A stretch of DNA of 64,000 bases from Spirochaetia bacterium (GTDB taxonomy: Bacteria; Spirochaetota; Spirochaetia; Treponematales; Treponemataceae), in the NCBI GenBank assembly GCA_900769975.1, contig CAAGIR010000290.1:1-64000 (forward strand). The letters run 5' to 3'. Below are positions 50,401 to 59,076 of the stretch, piece by piece (the stretch's first letter is position 1; the number at the start of each line of letters is the position of its first letter). Below the pieces are notes generated by a model, which searched no databases, had not been told where the DNA came from, and worked only from the letters and a program-made list of their open reading frames with translations. Made by a program: the position numbers and the translations under genes.

Positions 50401-53269
50401 CACTTACAGTTTTTGTATTTCCTTCTCCTACTGCAACAACATTTGACGAAGTTGTAAGGTAAGTAAAGGCTGCAAGCTCTTCTGCAGAATTGCCAATTAC
50501 AACTAAAACTTTTTTATCAATATTTGATTTTGGGTGTTTAATTGTAATTTCTGCCTGACCACTTCCAACAGGTTTTATGTATGCAATTCCGTTTGTAGAC
50601 TGGCTTGTAATTGTTGCTATACTTTCATTATCAATATCAAATGTAAAGCCACTTTTGTCTGCTTCAGAATAATTAACAAGAACAGCATCAAGTCTCTGAG
50701 CCGGATCATCTTTAAGCATTGTAATCACATCAGAACTAGAAATATAAACTACAGGTTCCGATTCTGGAATTACGTATTCGCTTCCAATTCTTACATAAAT
50801 TTTTAAGGTGTTCTGACTGTCTTCATGGCTTACATAAATTATCGTTTCACCTTCGGCTATGGCTGTAATTGTCGCTGAGTTACCGTTACCTGTAACTTTT
50901 GCAATTTCTTCATTTTCACTTTCCCATGCAATTTGTGGGTACTTTGAAGAACTTAGATTAATTGCAGAAACATATACAGTCTGTTCATTTCCAGCTTTAG
51001 CAAGATTCACAACATTCTGAGTTGTAGTAAAATAGACTTCATGTTCTGTTTGAACAGCCCCTTTTGGATAAACGGTAATTTCGTATTTACAAGTATATGA
51101 CTTACCTTCATTATCAGTTACAGTAACTGTAACATTTGTTTTTCCAGCTTTTTTTGCCGTTACCTTACCTGTCAATGGATTCTCTGTAAGTTTTTCAACA
51201 CTACATACTGAAGAATCGCTTACAGTCCATACAGCACTAGAAAAATCATAAGAAACGAGAACCTCAATTTCATTTCCGTTTTCATCAGTACGAGTTTCAG
51301 AAATATCAAAACCAACATAATTTGTAAGACAGTACGCAGTCTCACCAATCTCAAGATTATAATACAGCTTATCAGAATAAAGAGCTTTCATATTGGCAAG
51401 TTCTTCTGCTGTATCAGCCGTTAAAATCATTACCTTTTTATCTGCATCTGCTTTATTATGGCTTATTGTAAGATTAGAAATTGTGCTGCCACTTCCAAGA
51501 GCTGGAGCCGTAATATTTGCAATATTTCCACTATTCGCAATCTGTATTGCTGAATTATCACAGGTCCACTGAATTCCGTTATCATCACCAACAGCTTTAT
51601 TCTTTCCTTTCAATTCGACTGTATAATCATAAGTTGCTCCATTCAAAATTCGAATAAGGCCGTCTCCTGTAAAGTATAAAGGCTCTTCCAAAATTGCATC
51701 ACGATTTAAGACTTTTACCAATATTTCTGTTGGATATACTACTTTTGGATGACTTATAGAAATAACGGCTATTCCTTCATATTTTGGCTCGATAAATGCC
51801 TGTCCATAACTGTAAGATTGTAAAGCGGCTCTTGAATAAACAGGAGTTCCATGAGAGGTATCCATAGAAATTACATCATTTGAACTTCCGTCTGCAGTTG
51901 TACTTTTTATAGACCATATAAAGCCGGCTTCATCACCATCTTCTCCACCTTTAAGAGAAATATTTAAATAAGTTCCTTCTGCACCAACTTTTGTACGAAT
52001 ATAGTTTTGACTTGTAGTTATATAACAGCTTGAATCAACTGCATTTGTAAGCTGCCCATTTACAATTAAAAGTACTTCTCGTGTATAAGCTGCTTTTTCA
52101 TGGCTTATCAGTAATTTACAAGAACCATTGGCCTTACCTTTGAGCATTACTTCATTTCCAACCCATCCAACAATTTCAGCAACATTATAATCATCAAGAG
52201 CATAAGTAAATGCATCAACATTATATTCACCAATATCTATATTTTTTAATGTTGATTTTAAAGTTTGTTCTGTTTCACCTGAAAGAGTAATTAATGTTGA
52301 TTCAGGTTCTATATAAACATTTTTTACAACAGATATTACACGACAAAGAATATCAAGAGGATAAGCAGAATCTGGATGAGTTACACGCAAGGTACAGCTT
52401 CCTGCTTTTACAGGAGTAACTACAGCTTTATTTCCGTTTGCTTCGCACTTTACAGGAATGAATGAAGATCCATCATCAATAATCTGCCAATTAAAAGAAG
52501 AATCTGATGATGAAGAACTTCCATTTACAAGAGAAACAGAAATTGTTTTTTCATCATCTTCCATATTCATGGTAAGGATATTATGTGTAGTTGTAATATA
52601 ACTTACATTTGTAGCATCAGCAAATACATAAATCCCCATGTAATACGGATAACTAGCTTTTGGATGTGTAATTTTAATACGAGCATATCCCGAATCTTTA
52701 GCAGTAATTACACAGTACTGTCCCGTAGGTTCAATACTTGCAACAGAAGCATTGTCTATAGTCCATGAATAACCGTCAATATCTGCTGCACTTCCACCAT
52801 ACAAAGAACAGAATACCTTTTCTGTTACTCCTGGAGAGGTTTGAATTATTGTTGTGTTTGAATAAATATAAGGTTCAACAGTTTCTTCATAATTCTCTGC
52901 AAAACCTTTAACAGTTACAATACAGGTAGCTTCATAACCACCATAAGAACATTTTAAATTAGTCTGACCTTCTTTTACACCTGTAATTGAAACGCCCCAG
53001 GCAGAACTTGTATCAGCTGTAATAATATTACTGTCATAGGACCATGTAAGTTTTACATCTTTTTGAACATCCGCTGGTTTTATATTTACAGTAATATAAG
53101 ACATTTCTCCAACAGAAATAGTTAATGCAGGTTTTGCCATAGTCAAACCAGAAATATTAATTCCTGATTCCTCTTCTGAAAAACTAGAAAAGAAACTGCA
53201 TGATGAAAAAACTGTCAAAATAAAGACAGACATAAACAGAATTACTGTCTTAAAATAATTTTTCTTCAT
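47456..53269 (-). CDS. Giant surface lipoprotein with ~17 Ig-like (BIG2) repeats
   Basis: 1,937 residues. Signal peptide with lipobox VFSSC (Cys at about residue 24), then about 17 repeats of 85-95 residues. Each ends in a motif like ITISHPKAxYPxxIxV and carries a central W-(S/T)-xDxxVxxI strand, the BIG2 bacterial Ig-like pattern seen in adhesins/intimins. The last ~250 residues form a different domain with Tyr/Asn-rich sequence (SKVWYYRPATGAIYQWNGDLAC). AAGGAG precedes the ATG. It is the last gene behind trbF-trbG-trbI on the same strand (118-bp gap holding a GCGAAACGTTTCGC site), so it may be expressed with the outer-membrane core and act in donor-recipient contact. Confidence 0.88.
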   Translation of the reverse strand: MKKNYFKTVILFMSVFILTVFSSCSFFSSFSEEESGINISGLTMAKPALTISVGEMSYITVNIKPADVQKDVKLTWSYDSNIITADTSSAWGVSITGVKEGQTNLKCSYGGYEATCIVTVKGFAENYEETVEPYIYSNTTIIQTSPGVTEKVFCSLYGGSAADIDGYSWTIDNASVASIEPTGQYCVITAKDSGYARIKITHPKASYPYYMGIYVFADATNVSYITTTHNILTMNMEDDEKTISVSLVNGSSSSSDSSFNWQIIDDGSSFIPVKCEANGNKAVVTPVKAGSCTLRVTHPDSAYPLDILCRVISVVKNVYIEPESTLITLSGETEQTLKSTLKNIDIGEYNVDAFTYALDDYNVAEIVGWVGNEVMLKGKANGSCKLLISHEKAAYTREVLLIVNGQLTNAVDSSCYITTSQNYIRTKVGAEGTYLNISLKGGEDGDEAGFIWSIKSTTADGSSNDVISMDTSHGTPVYSRAALQSYSYGQAFIEPKYEGIAVISISHPKVVYPTEILVKVLNRDAILEEPLYFTGDGLIRILNGATYDYTVELKGKNKAVGDDNGIQWTCDNSAIQIANSGNIANITAPALGSGSTISNLTISHNKADADKKVMILTADTAEELANMKALYSDKLYYNLEIGETAYCLTNYVGFDISETRTDENGNEIEVLVSYDFSSAVWTVSDSSVCSVEKLTENPLTGKVTAKKAGKTNVTVTVTDNEGKSYTCKYEITVYPKGAVQTEHEVYFTTTQNVVNLAKAGNEQTVYVSAINLSSSKYPQIAWESENEEIAKVTGNGNSATITAIAEGETIIYVSHEDSQNTLKIYVRIGSEYVIPESEPVVYISSSDVITMLKDDPAQRLDAVLVNYSEADKSGFTFDIDNESIATITSQSTNGIAYIKPVGSGQAEITIKHPKSNIDKKVLVVIGNSAEELAAFTYLTTSSNVVAVGEGNTKTVSVSVRNSTDVVINGYTWTSSDPGIISVVSQGATAVLTGNSIGTAMITVSNSSCTYPLQIIAQCVDPIAAVANPYIQLTSSVLTVNVSSTYTSVTADLVGGTEDDFSDFVWSSSDTSVCVVYGQNEVGKIRALKEGTAYITVTHPKAVYSAQLLVVCDKVTESECYISVPSSIINMKPTDSSQTITASLVNGNSTDKYNFTWSLDVYDVIDFVYSANVCTITPLQQGQATITIHHPKSAYDQQIVVTVQEYSTFAFPDDHLTITQGTVSFETMQVPNTKVSTHVEYSTSNSAICKIEGTKTTAQITAIEAGTANVYAKLVANSTGVVQASAEMMVYVKEAPVNACYITASNTIYTVNKGKSQTLSASISGSGIVTSDQQNLKWSTSDTDIISIAGINSNGTVTGQSIYITANKSGEALITCSHEKAASNLQFYIVVPGSAEKAVTFNKSYITLTKGSSGSTLKATIENAESSNDYNDLIWTVSNSGQEEVCRVMGSGQNVTIYPVNVGEAEVMAQLPDSKSVAKCTVLVQAGKSFVLESTSATVQPFGTKKVKYTVSPANANLTWTMNQTKDFFTYRDLGCDANGVGYVQIEGLKEGNGNLYCVTDGNAKGNLSVRVAWDYDFVLTGKTTFSITPAEKSEVGFKVNPVYANITVESTSSAFNHTIVNNGDGTGNIIIQPTAETPSNITIKVTATNPNNGDELIGSKNITAKFSYTKLTPSIFLVAKDGNFSYLENNVLHVGDGETVTLGVSIAEKNVDWSLTNQSVKKVVSSSNNSYLAVSGNDKQFKIKNSTDVIDYKYYIPEFYEPYAVYGDQTLALDDFYIAKNDVGCFDTTAYYYVAYKGKLQVGYTTTGNQSGTTTVAEYQQPVDCGEFGTNYSAVGRKRNYSKDGTWMSVSDYESKVWYYRPATGAIYQWNGDLACSAKDAQQTGNQPATKKATTDKTVVSNVQTDTLVFYIYHNNVSQKVEIPVYTVTRNCTKSQN

Positions 53270-53342
53270 TTTTCACTCCTTGAAGAAAGTTTGGATTTTA
53301 AAACCTAATAATTCTGTTTTGCCTAATAATTCAAATGTAGAA

Positions 53343-53358
53343 AGCGAAACGTTTCGCT
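53343..53358. promoter_or_regulatory. AGCGAAACGTTTCGCT palindrome
   Basis: Perfect 16-bp palindrome in the 118-bp gap between trbI and the giant lipoprotein gene. Member of the element-specific palindrome family; candidate ParB or regulator site. Confidence 0.5.
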
Positions 53359-53387
53359 CTAAAGCAAGTGCTTCAAATATATTTTTT

Positions 53388-54806
53388 TTAATTTGTCCTT
53401 ACATATTTTCTGTTCACCTGATTGACCTGCACTGGAGGAAGTTCCAGCGGCATGTTTGTAATGAATTTAATAATCGTTCCCTGCTTTATTCTTATCGTTG
53501 GCTTTATGTCTAATGCACGGTCTACGATTTTATTTCCCAACTTACTTGCCTCGCTGTAAACATCACTCATAGAATTCTGCAAGTATTCATTATTTTGTGT
53601 TTTTATGTCATTTGATATTTCTGTCTGGATGATTGAGAACATTGCCACAAGCCCAAGAGCTTTCATAGTTTCAAAAGGATGATTTGTTGCAAAACCTTTA
53701 GTTCCGCTCATTCCCTGTGCATCGACTCCATTCATATTTCCAAGCTCAATACGGTAACCATCAGGCCTAATCATAAGATTCCATGCAATCTGAACCCTGT
53801 TCTGTCCGTAACTTACTGATGAGTTGTATGTTGCATAAAGTAATGTTCCTTCGGGAATTAAAAGGAAAGAAGAATCATAGCTTGAATAGACATTCTCCGT
53901 AACACGTGCAATTACTATGCCTGGATTATCTGTATTTATTGCTGTTATTAATGCTCCTGTAATAATCGTGCCATCCCATAAAGATGAATAAGAAAGATAC
54001 TGACCCTGTCCTGCATTATTTGTCGAATTACTGTAAAAGTTTTCCTTATTAGTTTGCGACATTTGAGACTGATTTTGGTTTTGCTGGCTATAACTTCCAT
54101 AAGCTGCCTGACTTGCGTTCTGGCTCTGTTTAAGGATGTTTGCAATATAGTCTTCACGACTCATCTGTTGACCACCATTTGTATTTCCTACCGATGAGGC
54201 ATAAGTACCACTGCCGTAAAGACCACTCATTGCATTTGCAATTATTGACTGATTATTCTGTGAGCTTCCTGAATATTCCTGTCCTGCAATTCCTTCAATT
54301 TTTCTAATTGAATTTGAATTTCTTGTATCCGGTCTGTCTGATTTATAACTACTGCTACTACTACCACCTGTAACCGCAACAGGAGCAGTACCAGGTTCAG
54401 GCTGCTTAAACTCTTCCGGTAAATTTTTCAAAACATCATCTATATTATCTTTACTTTTATCTTCCGGCTGGATATATTCATCGTCATCAACATCATCAGA
54501 AAAATCAAAAGGAATATCTTTTTTTGAAATTTCAATATTAGGTATAAATTTTGTTCCAGCTTTATCAAGTTCTGCAGATTCCTTTTTTTTGGATTTTGTT
54601 ATTTTACTTACAGAAACAATTAACAAAATAATAAGCAAAATAGATGTAAACAGAACGATAAATACATTATTTACATTTAGCTTTTTCGCTTTGTTTTCTT
54701 CAGGAGGTTCAAATTCAAAATCTTCAGACTGTTCTTCAGAACTTTCCAATAAATCTTCACTTTGATATTCTAATGAAAACTCATCGTCATTTGTATCTTC
54801 TTTCAT
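53388..54806 (-). CDS. trbI: TrbI/VirB10-family protein
   Basis: 472 residues spanning both membranes in the secretion core. An acidic cytoplasmic N-terminus precedes one membrane segment (VFIVLFTSILLIILLIVSV, about 48-66). A periplasmic low-complexity region rich in Ser/Gln/Asn follows. The C-terminal VirB10 domain (about 270-470) has GTIITGALITAINTDNPGIVIARV and PEGTLLYATYNSSVSYGQNRVQIAW. Four bp downstream of trbG. Confidence 0.92.
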   Translation of the reverse strand: MKEDTNDDEFSLEYQSEDLLESSEEQSEDFEFEPPEENKAKKLNVNNVFIVLFTSILLIILLIVSVSKITKSKKKESAELDKAGTKFIPNIEISKKDIPFDFSDDVDDDEYIQPEDKSKDNIDDVLKNLPEEFKQPEPGTAPVAVTGGSSSSSYKSDRPDTRNSNSIRKIEGIAGQEYSGSSQNNQSIIANAMSGLYGSGTYASSVGNTNGGQQMSREDYIANILKQSQNASQAAYGSYSQQNQNQSQMSQTNKENFYSNSTNNAGQGQYLSYSSLWDGTIITGALITAINTDNPGIVIARVTENVYSSYDSSFLLIPEGTLLYATYNSSVSYGQNRVQIAWNLMIRPDGYRIELGNMNGVDAQGMSGTKGFATNHPFETMKALGLVAMFSIIQTEISNDIKTQNNEYLQNSMSDVYSEASKLGNKIVDRALDIKPTIRIKQGTIIKFITNMPLELPPVQVNQVNRKYVRTN

Positions 54807-54809
54807 AAT

Positions 54810-55889
54810 TTACCTACTATTGCTTGTTTCTGATTTAGAATCTTCTGCAGATGAATTTTCAGTATTTACAGTTTTTGATTTTTTCTTTTCTACAGTTACT
54901 TTCTGCTTGCCAAGTCTTAATGTTATTTTATTGATTAAACGAGGAATTATGAAAACATTTTTCTGCACTGTATAATTTACAATTTCATTCCTTTCATTAA
55001 ATACAAGAGGGAGCTGTTTATGGAGTACAATATCATCTACAACTATATAAGTTTTGTTACCATCATCATAGACTCTTTGAGGAAGGAACTCCGGCTTCTT
55101 AAAACCATATTTCATTTTGTAATCAAAAGAAAGAAATTCAGGATTTGTAACCGTAACAAATTCATTTTCGATGCTTATGCCTTTAGCACTATTTCCACTT
55201 GAAGAACTAGACCATACGTTTTTCGTTTGTGGATAAGTAAACTTTACCATAGCCATGTGAGTATCTTTATAGGATTTAATTCTAAAATGATAAACACGTC
55301 TGTCTGTGATTACGATAAATGAAGAATCAAGACCAGAATAAGCAGGCTTTATAAACAAATGCTGAATATTCTCCCCTGTCATAGGATTTCTAGCAACATT
55401 TGCCGTAAGTTCCCATACACTGGCATCTTCAGAAAGTAAAGGATTTCCCATTACAATTTCACCATCTTCAAGAATAATATCAGTCAAATGATAAGGCTGA
55501 GCATAAATTTCATATACAAAATTTTCATTATAGGTGTAATAAAATGTACCGTCTTTATAATGCTCTGGCTTTATCGTTGCCTTTTTTACACTTTCCTTTG
55601 CAGCGTCAATTCCCTGTACCTTTTTTATCTCTGATTTTTCTTCATTGTATGGCACATAAACAGGTTTTTCGATATACACAACAATCGGTTCTATATCCTG
55701 AACTTTCAATTCTTCTTGAACCATATACTCATGAAGTTCTTCCTCATTTTTTTCTTCTTCAGCTTCTAATGAGTTTAAACTGGTATCCCCAACTGATACA
55801 GGAATTGATGTTTTTTCTAAATCAACAGTTTTACAACCAGCAAAAAGCAAAACATTTATCATAATTAAAATTAAATTATTTTTTTTCAT
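54810..55889 (-). CDS. trbG: TrbG/VirB9-family lipoprotein
   Basis: 359 residues; outer-membrane-proximal core component. Begins with a lipoprotein signal (LLFAGC, Cys near residue 19), combining the VirB7 lipid anchor and VirB9 roles. The family body appears as GTFYYTYNENFVYEIYAQPYHLTDIILEDGE (N-terminal VirB9 domain) and PEFLPQRVYDDGNKTYIVVDD (C-terminal). A Ser/Lys tail closes it. 11 bp downstream of trbF. Confidence 0.88.
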   Translation of the reverse strand: MKKNNLILIMINVLLFAGCKTVDLEKTSIPVSVGDTSLNSLEAEEEKNEEELHEYMVQEELKVQDIEPIVVYIEKPVYVPYNEEKSEIKKVQGIDAAKESVKKATIKPEHYKDGTFYYTYNENFVYEIYAQPYHLTDIILEDGEIVMGNPLLSEDASVWELTANVARNPMTGENIQHLFIKPAYSGLDSSFIVITDRRVYHFRIKSYKDTHMAMVKFTYPQTKNVWSSSSSGNSAKGISIENEFVTVTNPEFLSFDYKMKYGFKKPEFLPQRVYDDGNKTYIVVDDIVLHKQLPLVFNERNEIVNYTVQKNVFIIPRLINKITLRLGKQKVTVEKKKSKTVNTENSSAEDSKSETSNSR

Positions 55890-55900
55890 TTTATTATCCC

Positions 55901-56584
55901 TTATTTAATGTCTTTAATATCAAAATCTGTTATATAAATACCAAGCGGATTATCTTGAATATCTTCTTCAGTTGGATTCAAAGCCTTTATAGTTATTACT
56001 GCCCTCTGGCGAATGTCCTTAATGATTACACCTGTTAGAGTTCTTGTTATAAGCCTATAGTCAACCTGATAAGTGTCTTTTGAAATCTTTAAAGGTTCTG
56101 TCTCAAATTCAACTTCTCTAGTATAATCCCCAAAATCTTTGTAAGGATTATCTTCTCGCAATAAAGTCGAATACTTAGAAGCTGATACAGCAGTTAGTAG
56201 ATGATATGCCTTTTCTATATTCCTTTTTACTACTTCTTTATCACTTGATAAGGATTTATAAATATTTATAAAATCTTTTACCTGATAAGTCATAGCAACT
56301 TCTGGAATATTAAAATTTTGAAAGTTTTTTCTTGATACTTCTCCAACATATTGCGCCTGACCAAAATCATTCATTGTTACAATAGCAGGAATTACTTGAG
56401 TACGTTTTGTAAGGAAAAATGAAATACCAATAGAAAGGACAGCAATTATAAATATAAGGACTACCAAAGCCAGCTTTAATATGCCATTCTCCTTCATAAC
56501 CTGACCACAGATCATATCAAAGTGTTGAAGCTGCGGATTAAAAGGAGTTGAATTAGTTCCTTTTGGCGGATAAGATTTTTGCAA
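55901..56584 (-). CDS. trbF: TrbF/VirB8-family protein
   Basis: 227 residues with one N-terminal membrane segment (LALVVLIFIIAVLSIGISFFL, about 37-57) and the periplasmic NTF2-like domain (VPAIVTMNDFGQAQYVGEV..., DFINIYKSLSSDKEVVKRN, KDTYQVDYRLITRTLTG). The start is TTG with GGAG about 9 nt upstream; no ATG fits better. It is the first gene of trbF-trbG-trbI-lipoprotein, behind a near-consensus promoter, and the shared CTGCCTGCCCAAA motif lies just before its ribosome binding site. Confidence 0.9.
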   Translation of the reverse strand: MQKSYPPKGTNSTPFNPQLQHFDMICGQVMKENGILKLALVVLIFIIAVLSIGISFFLTKRTQVIPAIVTMNDFGQAQYVGEVSRKNFQNFNIPEVAMTYQVKDFINIYKSLSSDKEVVKRNIEKAYHLLTAVSASKYSTLLREDNPYKDFGDYTREVEFETEPLKISKDTYQVDYRLITRTLTGVIIKDIRQRAVITIKALNPTEEDIQDNPLGIYITDFDIKDIK

Positions 56585-56597
56585 TTTTATATCTCCT

Positions 56598-56611
56598 TTT
56601 GGGCAGGCAGA
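56598..56611 (-). promoter_or_regulatory. Shared GCCTGCCCAAA motif beside the trbF ribosome binding site
   Basis: TCTGCCTGCCCAAA, lying just after the predicted transcription start and directly before AGGAG. It is complementary to the parA-leader hairpin loop over 12 nt, counting one G-U pair. Confidence 0.6.
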
Positions 56612-56621
56612 TATAAATGTT

Positions 56622-56650
56622 ATTATAAAGGAATATTAGTTAGTAGTCAA
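56622..56650 (-). promoter_or_regulatory. Promoter of the trbF operon
   Basis: TTGACT (56645-56650), exactly 17 bp, TATAAT (56622-56627) on the minus strand, ~38 nt before the TTG start. Confidence 0.75.
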
Positions 56651-56659
56651 ATATTTACA

Positions 56660-56674
56660 TTGTATATATTACAA
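56660..56674. promoter_or_regulatory. TTGTA-N5-TACAA operator upstream of trbF
   Basis: TTGTAATATATACAA, a perfect 15-bp inverted repeat centred about 52 bp upstream of the expected trbF transcription start, 3 bp from the end of the XRE gene. Same family as sites at 33242, 45292, 63127, 63322 and 63410. Confidence 0.6.
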
Positions 56675-56677
56675 TAT

Positions 56678-56902
56678 TTATTTATCTTCAAAAGATATGT
56701 TTATTTTCATTTCCAGAGCTTCGGCCAGACGTTTTAAAACATCCAAAGTAGGATTTGCTTTTCCATTTTCTATTCTGCTTATATCAGCTTGTATAATTCC
56801 AGTCTTTTTTGACAGTTCAACTTGAGAAATATTTCGTGCTTTTCTCGCTTCTGCAAAAGAATAATAAATATTTTTAGCGTTCAATTTCGTAGCCATTTGC
56901 AT
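56678..56902 (-). CDS. XRE-family HTH protein (antitoxin/regulator)
   Basis: 74 residues. HTH_3 fold with SFAEARKARNISQVELSKKTGIIQADISRIENGKANPTLDVLKRLAEALEMKINI. It overlaps the end of the zeta-toxin gene by 29 bp. It could be the antitoxin/repressor of that module (PezA-like role, but encoded after the toxin), or the regulator that reads the TTGTA-N5-TACAA site 3 bp past its stop. Alternative start at 56896. Confidence 0.82.
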   Translation of the reverse strand: MQMATKLNAKNIYYSFAEARKARNISQVELSKKTGIIQADISRIENGKANPTLDVLKRLAEALEMKINISFEDK

Positions 56903-57632
56903 TTTTGCTTATACTTTTTTCGGGAGAAGAGATTCCAATTTTATTGTTTAATGTTTTAACAATTAACGGCTTTCCTTTATCAGTTGAATAAATTAATTCA
57001 TTTTTTCCATTTTCATCCCTGAAAAATATCTCTGTCTTGTCAGCCTTTCCAGATTCACAAACAGTCTTTATGTTTTTTGCAAGATTTTCACAAACTAAAT
57101 CATGATGAGTTTTGTCTGTCCAGCGAGCTTCATCTGGCATTACTTCTTTCATTTTTTCATAACGTTCCTGACAAGATTTCCAGCTAAGTTCTTTGGTACA
57201 AGTTTGAATCATTACTTGAGTTTTATAACCGTTCTCTTTCATTAAAGACAAAGTTTTTATAGGAGTAGCAGGATTACGAAATGTGCCTTCAATAACTACA
57301 TTGTAATGTTCACTAACAGCCTTATTTAAAATTGCTTCCGTCATTTTACCTGCAAATGCAGCTGTATATTTTGGTGAATCTTTACCATATTTTTCTTGAA
57401 AAGATTTATAATCTGGATGAAACTTTCTAAAGTCGTCTCCAGAGATGATAATGATGTTATTGAAACAAAGTTGTGTAGCTCTTTTTATAAGACCAGATTT
57501 TCCTGCCCCAGGTTGTCCACCCAATACATAGCCTCTAGGCAACATAGCAGGTTCAATCTTATCTCCTGTTCCATCAAGAACCATTTGCCATGCAGAATCA
57601 AAACTTTTTTTTACGGCTTCATCATCATTCAT
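56874..57632 (-). CDS. Zeta-type toxin (UDP-N-acetylglucosamine kinase family)
   Basis: 252 residues. P-loop GGQPGAGKS at residues 38-46, ISGDDFRKFHPDY near residue 64 (catalytic aspartate region) and VIEGTFRNPATP near residue 110, followed by helices typical of zeta/PezT kinases, which phosphorylate UDP-GlcNAc and poison cell-wall synthesis. It overlaps the small upstream gene by 8 bp and the XRE gene by 29 bp, giving a three-gene module. Confidence 0.85.
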   Translation of the reverse strand: MNDDEAVKKSFDSAWQMVLDGTGDKIEPAMLPRGYVLGGQPGAGKSGLIKRATQLCFNNIIIISGDDFRKFHPDYKSFQEKYGKDSPKYTAAFAGKMTEAILNKAVSEHYNVVIEGTFRNPATPIKTLSLMKENGYKTQVMIQTCTKELSWKSCQERYEKMKEVMPDEARWTDKTHHDLVCENLAKNIKTVCESGKADKTEIFFRDENGKNELIYSTDKGKPLIVKTLNNKIGISSPEKSISKNANGYEIER

Positions 57633-57834
57633 ATTTGTTATAAATCTCCTTTATTTTAGCTGCCATATTCTTAAAGTCAAAAATCTCAGGGGGATTCTTA
57701 ATCAGTGCTCCATAAAAGCTATGTAACTGCACATTATCAACATTTGAATCAGCTATTACCTCATGCTTTGCAAGGACTGCCATTGCTCCTGTTGTTAATT
57801 CCAATAAAACATCCTTTTCCATTAAAGTTGCCAT
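57625..57834 (-). CDS. Small protein upstream of the zeta toxin (putative antitoxin)
   Basis: 69 residues, all-helical in appearance (MATLMEKDVLLELTTGAMAVLAKHEV...KNMAAKIKEIYNKYE), overlapping the toxin by 8 bp. Size and position are like the epsilon antitoxin, but I see no clear sequence match. An 18-bp palindrome (57854-57871) just upstream may be its operator. Confidence 0.55.
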   Translation of the reverse strand: MATLMEKDVLLELTTGAMAVLAKHEVIADSNVDNVQLHSFYGALIKNPPEIFDFKNMAAKIKEIYNKYE

Positions 57835-57853
57835 ATTTACCTCCGTTTTTAAT

Positions 57854-57871
57854 TATATGTCTAAACATATA
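57854..57871. promoter_or_regulatory. TATATGT-N4-ACATATA palindrome before the zeta module
   Basis: Perfect 7-bp arms around CTAA, 20 bp upstream of the first gene of the toxin module. Likely an autoregulatory operator. Confidence 0.5.
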
Positions 57872-57909
57872 TAATTGTCAAATAATATTTATCACAATAC
57901 ATTTCGCCT

Positions 57910-59076
57910 TTACTCCCTGACAATTATACTTTTGTCAGAAACTTGTCGAGCAATTTTTGTTTCATTTCCAGTCTTTCTTATAGTAACATTTTTACCAACA
58001 AGATCATCTTTATGCAGTTGCCAGACTGGAACATAAACTCTCTTTTCACCAGTATTGATAATAATTGCATCATTCCAGGCTTCGTCTTTATCGAAGGTAA
58101 TTACTTTTTCAACTTTTCCTCGAACAACCCCACCTGTGTAAAGTTCAAGTCCATCTGGATTCTTTGCATATTCTTCAAGATAAGTATTATAACGTCCAGC
58201 TGCTTGTAAAACATCCTTATAGTCATCACTTAATTGCCATACATTCTTTTCTTTATTCATAAATGCAAGTTTTAATTCTGATAAATAGGAAAGACGATTC
58301 GCCAATTCCATTGGCAGCTTTTCTTTATTCACTAAACTATTATGAGATGAAGAAATAATTTTTTCATCAAGTTCAGTCCATCGTTTAGCTTTTACAAGAT
58401 TCTTTCTTGCAACTTCAATCTGCTCTTTTGTGCGTTCACCAATCATCTGAGTTGCAGCGTTTGAACACATCAGTCGCATAAGCTGGATAGTATCTTTATT
58501 AAAAAAGACATCTTCACCACTTTTATCCTTACCGTTAATAACAACATGTGCATGACGATGCTCTGTATCATTATGAACCGCTGCTCGCCAGCAAAGTTTA
58601 TATCCAGTCTGATTTTCAACACGTTTTATAAATGATTCAACTAGAGTTTCAAGCTTTATATCATTGCTTTCAGGGGAGATTATACATTTAAAATTCAAAG
58701 GAACTTTGTACTTTTCATATTCTTCTTCACTCATGCCAAATAATTCAGGTTTATCTTCTACAAATTCTTTATTATACTGGGGCATATAATAATTGATGTA
58801 TTTATCATGACTTTTAATTGAATTGGAATAGGACATTTTAAATGTAACCCTCTGATTCTGCTCAGGAAATTTAAATACACTTCTCCTCTTTCCTCCTCCA
58901 GAAAGCTTAGTATAATCATTTTTCTTACTACTTGTTTTTGAATAAGTTTTCAAAAGTCTGTTCAATGTTTCCAAATCATCACGCACATAAACAGGCTTTT
59001 TGAACTTAATTTTATCTTCATCAGAGTATTTATTTTTGTTTGGTTTGTGGGAAAAAATGCCTTTATTCTTTTGCAT
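57910..59076 (-). CDS. MOBP/VirD2-type relaxase (DUF3363-like)
   Basis: 388 residues from the ATG at 59076, which has GGGAGG 9 nt upstream (an in-frame start at 59100 also exists). Relaxases nick oriT and lead the strand into the recipient. The three-histidine metal motif is HNDTEHRHAHVVING near residue 170, embedded in KCIISPESNDIKLETLVESFIKRV and followed by FFNKDTIQLMR, the VirD2/DUF3363 pattern. A candidate catalytic tyrosine is in HDKYINYYM near residue 97. No obvious oriT was found. It overlaps the small gene upstream by 14 bp. Confidence 0.83.
   Translation of the reverse strand: MQKNKGIFSHKPNKNKYSDEDKIKFKKPVYVRDDLETLNRLLKTYSKTSSKKNDYTKLSGGGKRRSVFKFPEQNQRVTFKMSYSNSIKSHDKYINYYMPQYNKEFVEDKPELFGMSEEEYEKYKVPLNFKCIISPESNDIKLETLVESFIKRVENQTGYKLCWRAAVHNDTEHRHAHVVINGKDKSGEDVFFNKDTIQLMRLMCSNAATQMIGERTKEQIEVARKNLVKAKRWTELDEKIISSSHNSLVNKEKLPMELANRLSYLSELKLAFMNKEKNVWQLSDDYKDVLQAAGRYNTYLEEYAKNPDGLELYTGGVVRGKVEKVITFDKDEAWNDAIIINTGEKRVYVPVWQLHKDDLVGKNVTIRKTGNETKIARQVSDKSIIVRE

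Noticed and set aside
50151..50806. Small Cys/Asn-rich frames within the giant lipoprotein gene
   Set aside because: Out-of-frame shadows of the Ig repeats.
57835..57909. oriT next to the relaxase
   Set aside because: The gap holds an 18-bp palindrome better explained as a toxin-module operator; no nick-like motif (TATCCTG type) seen there or in 63002-63461.
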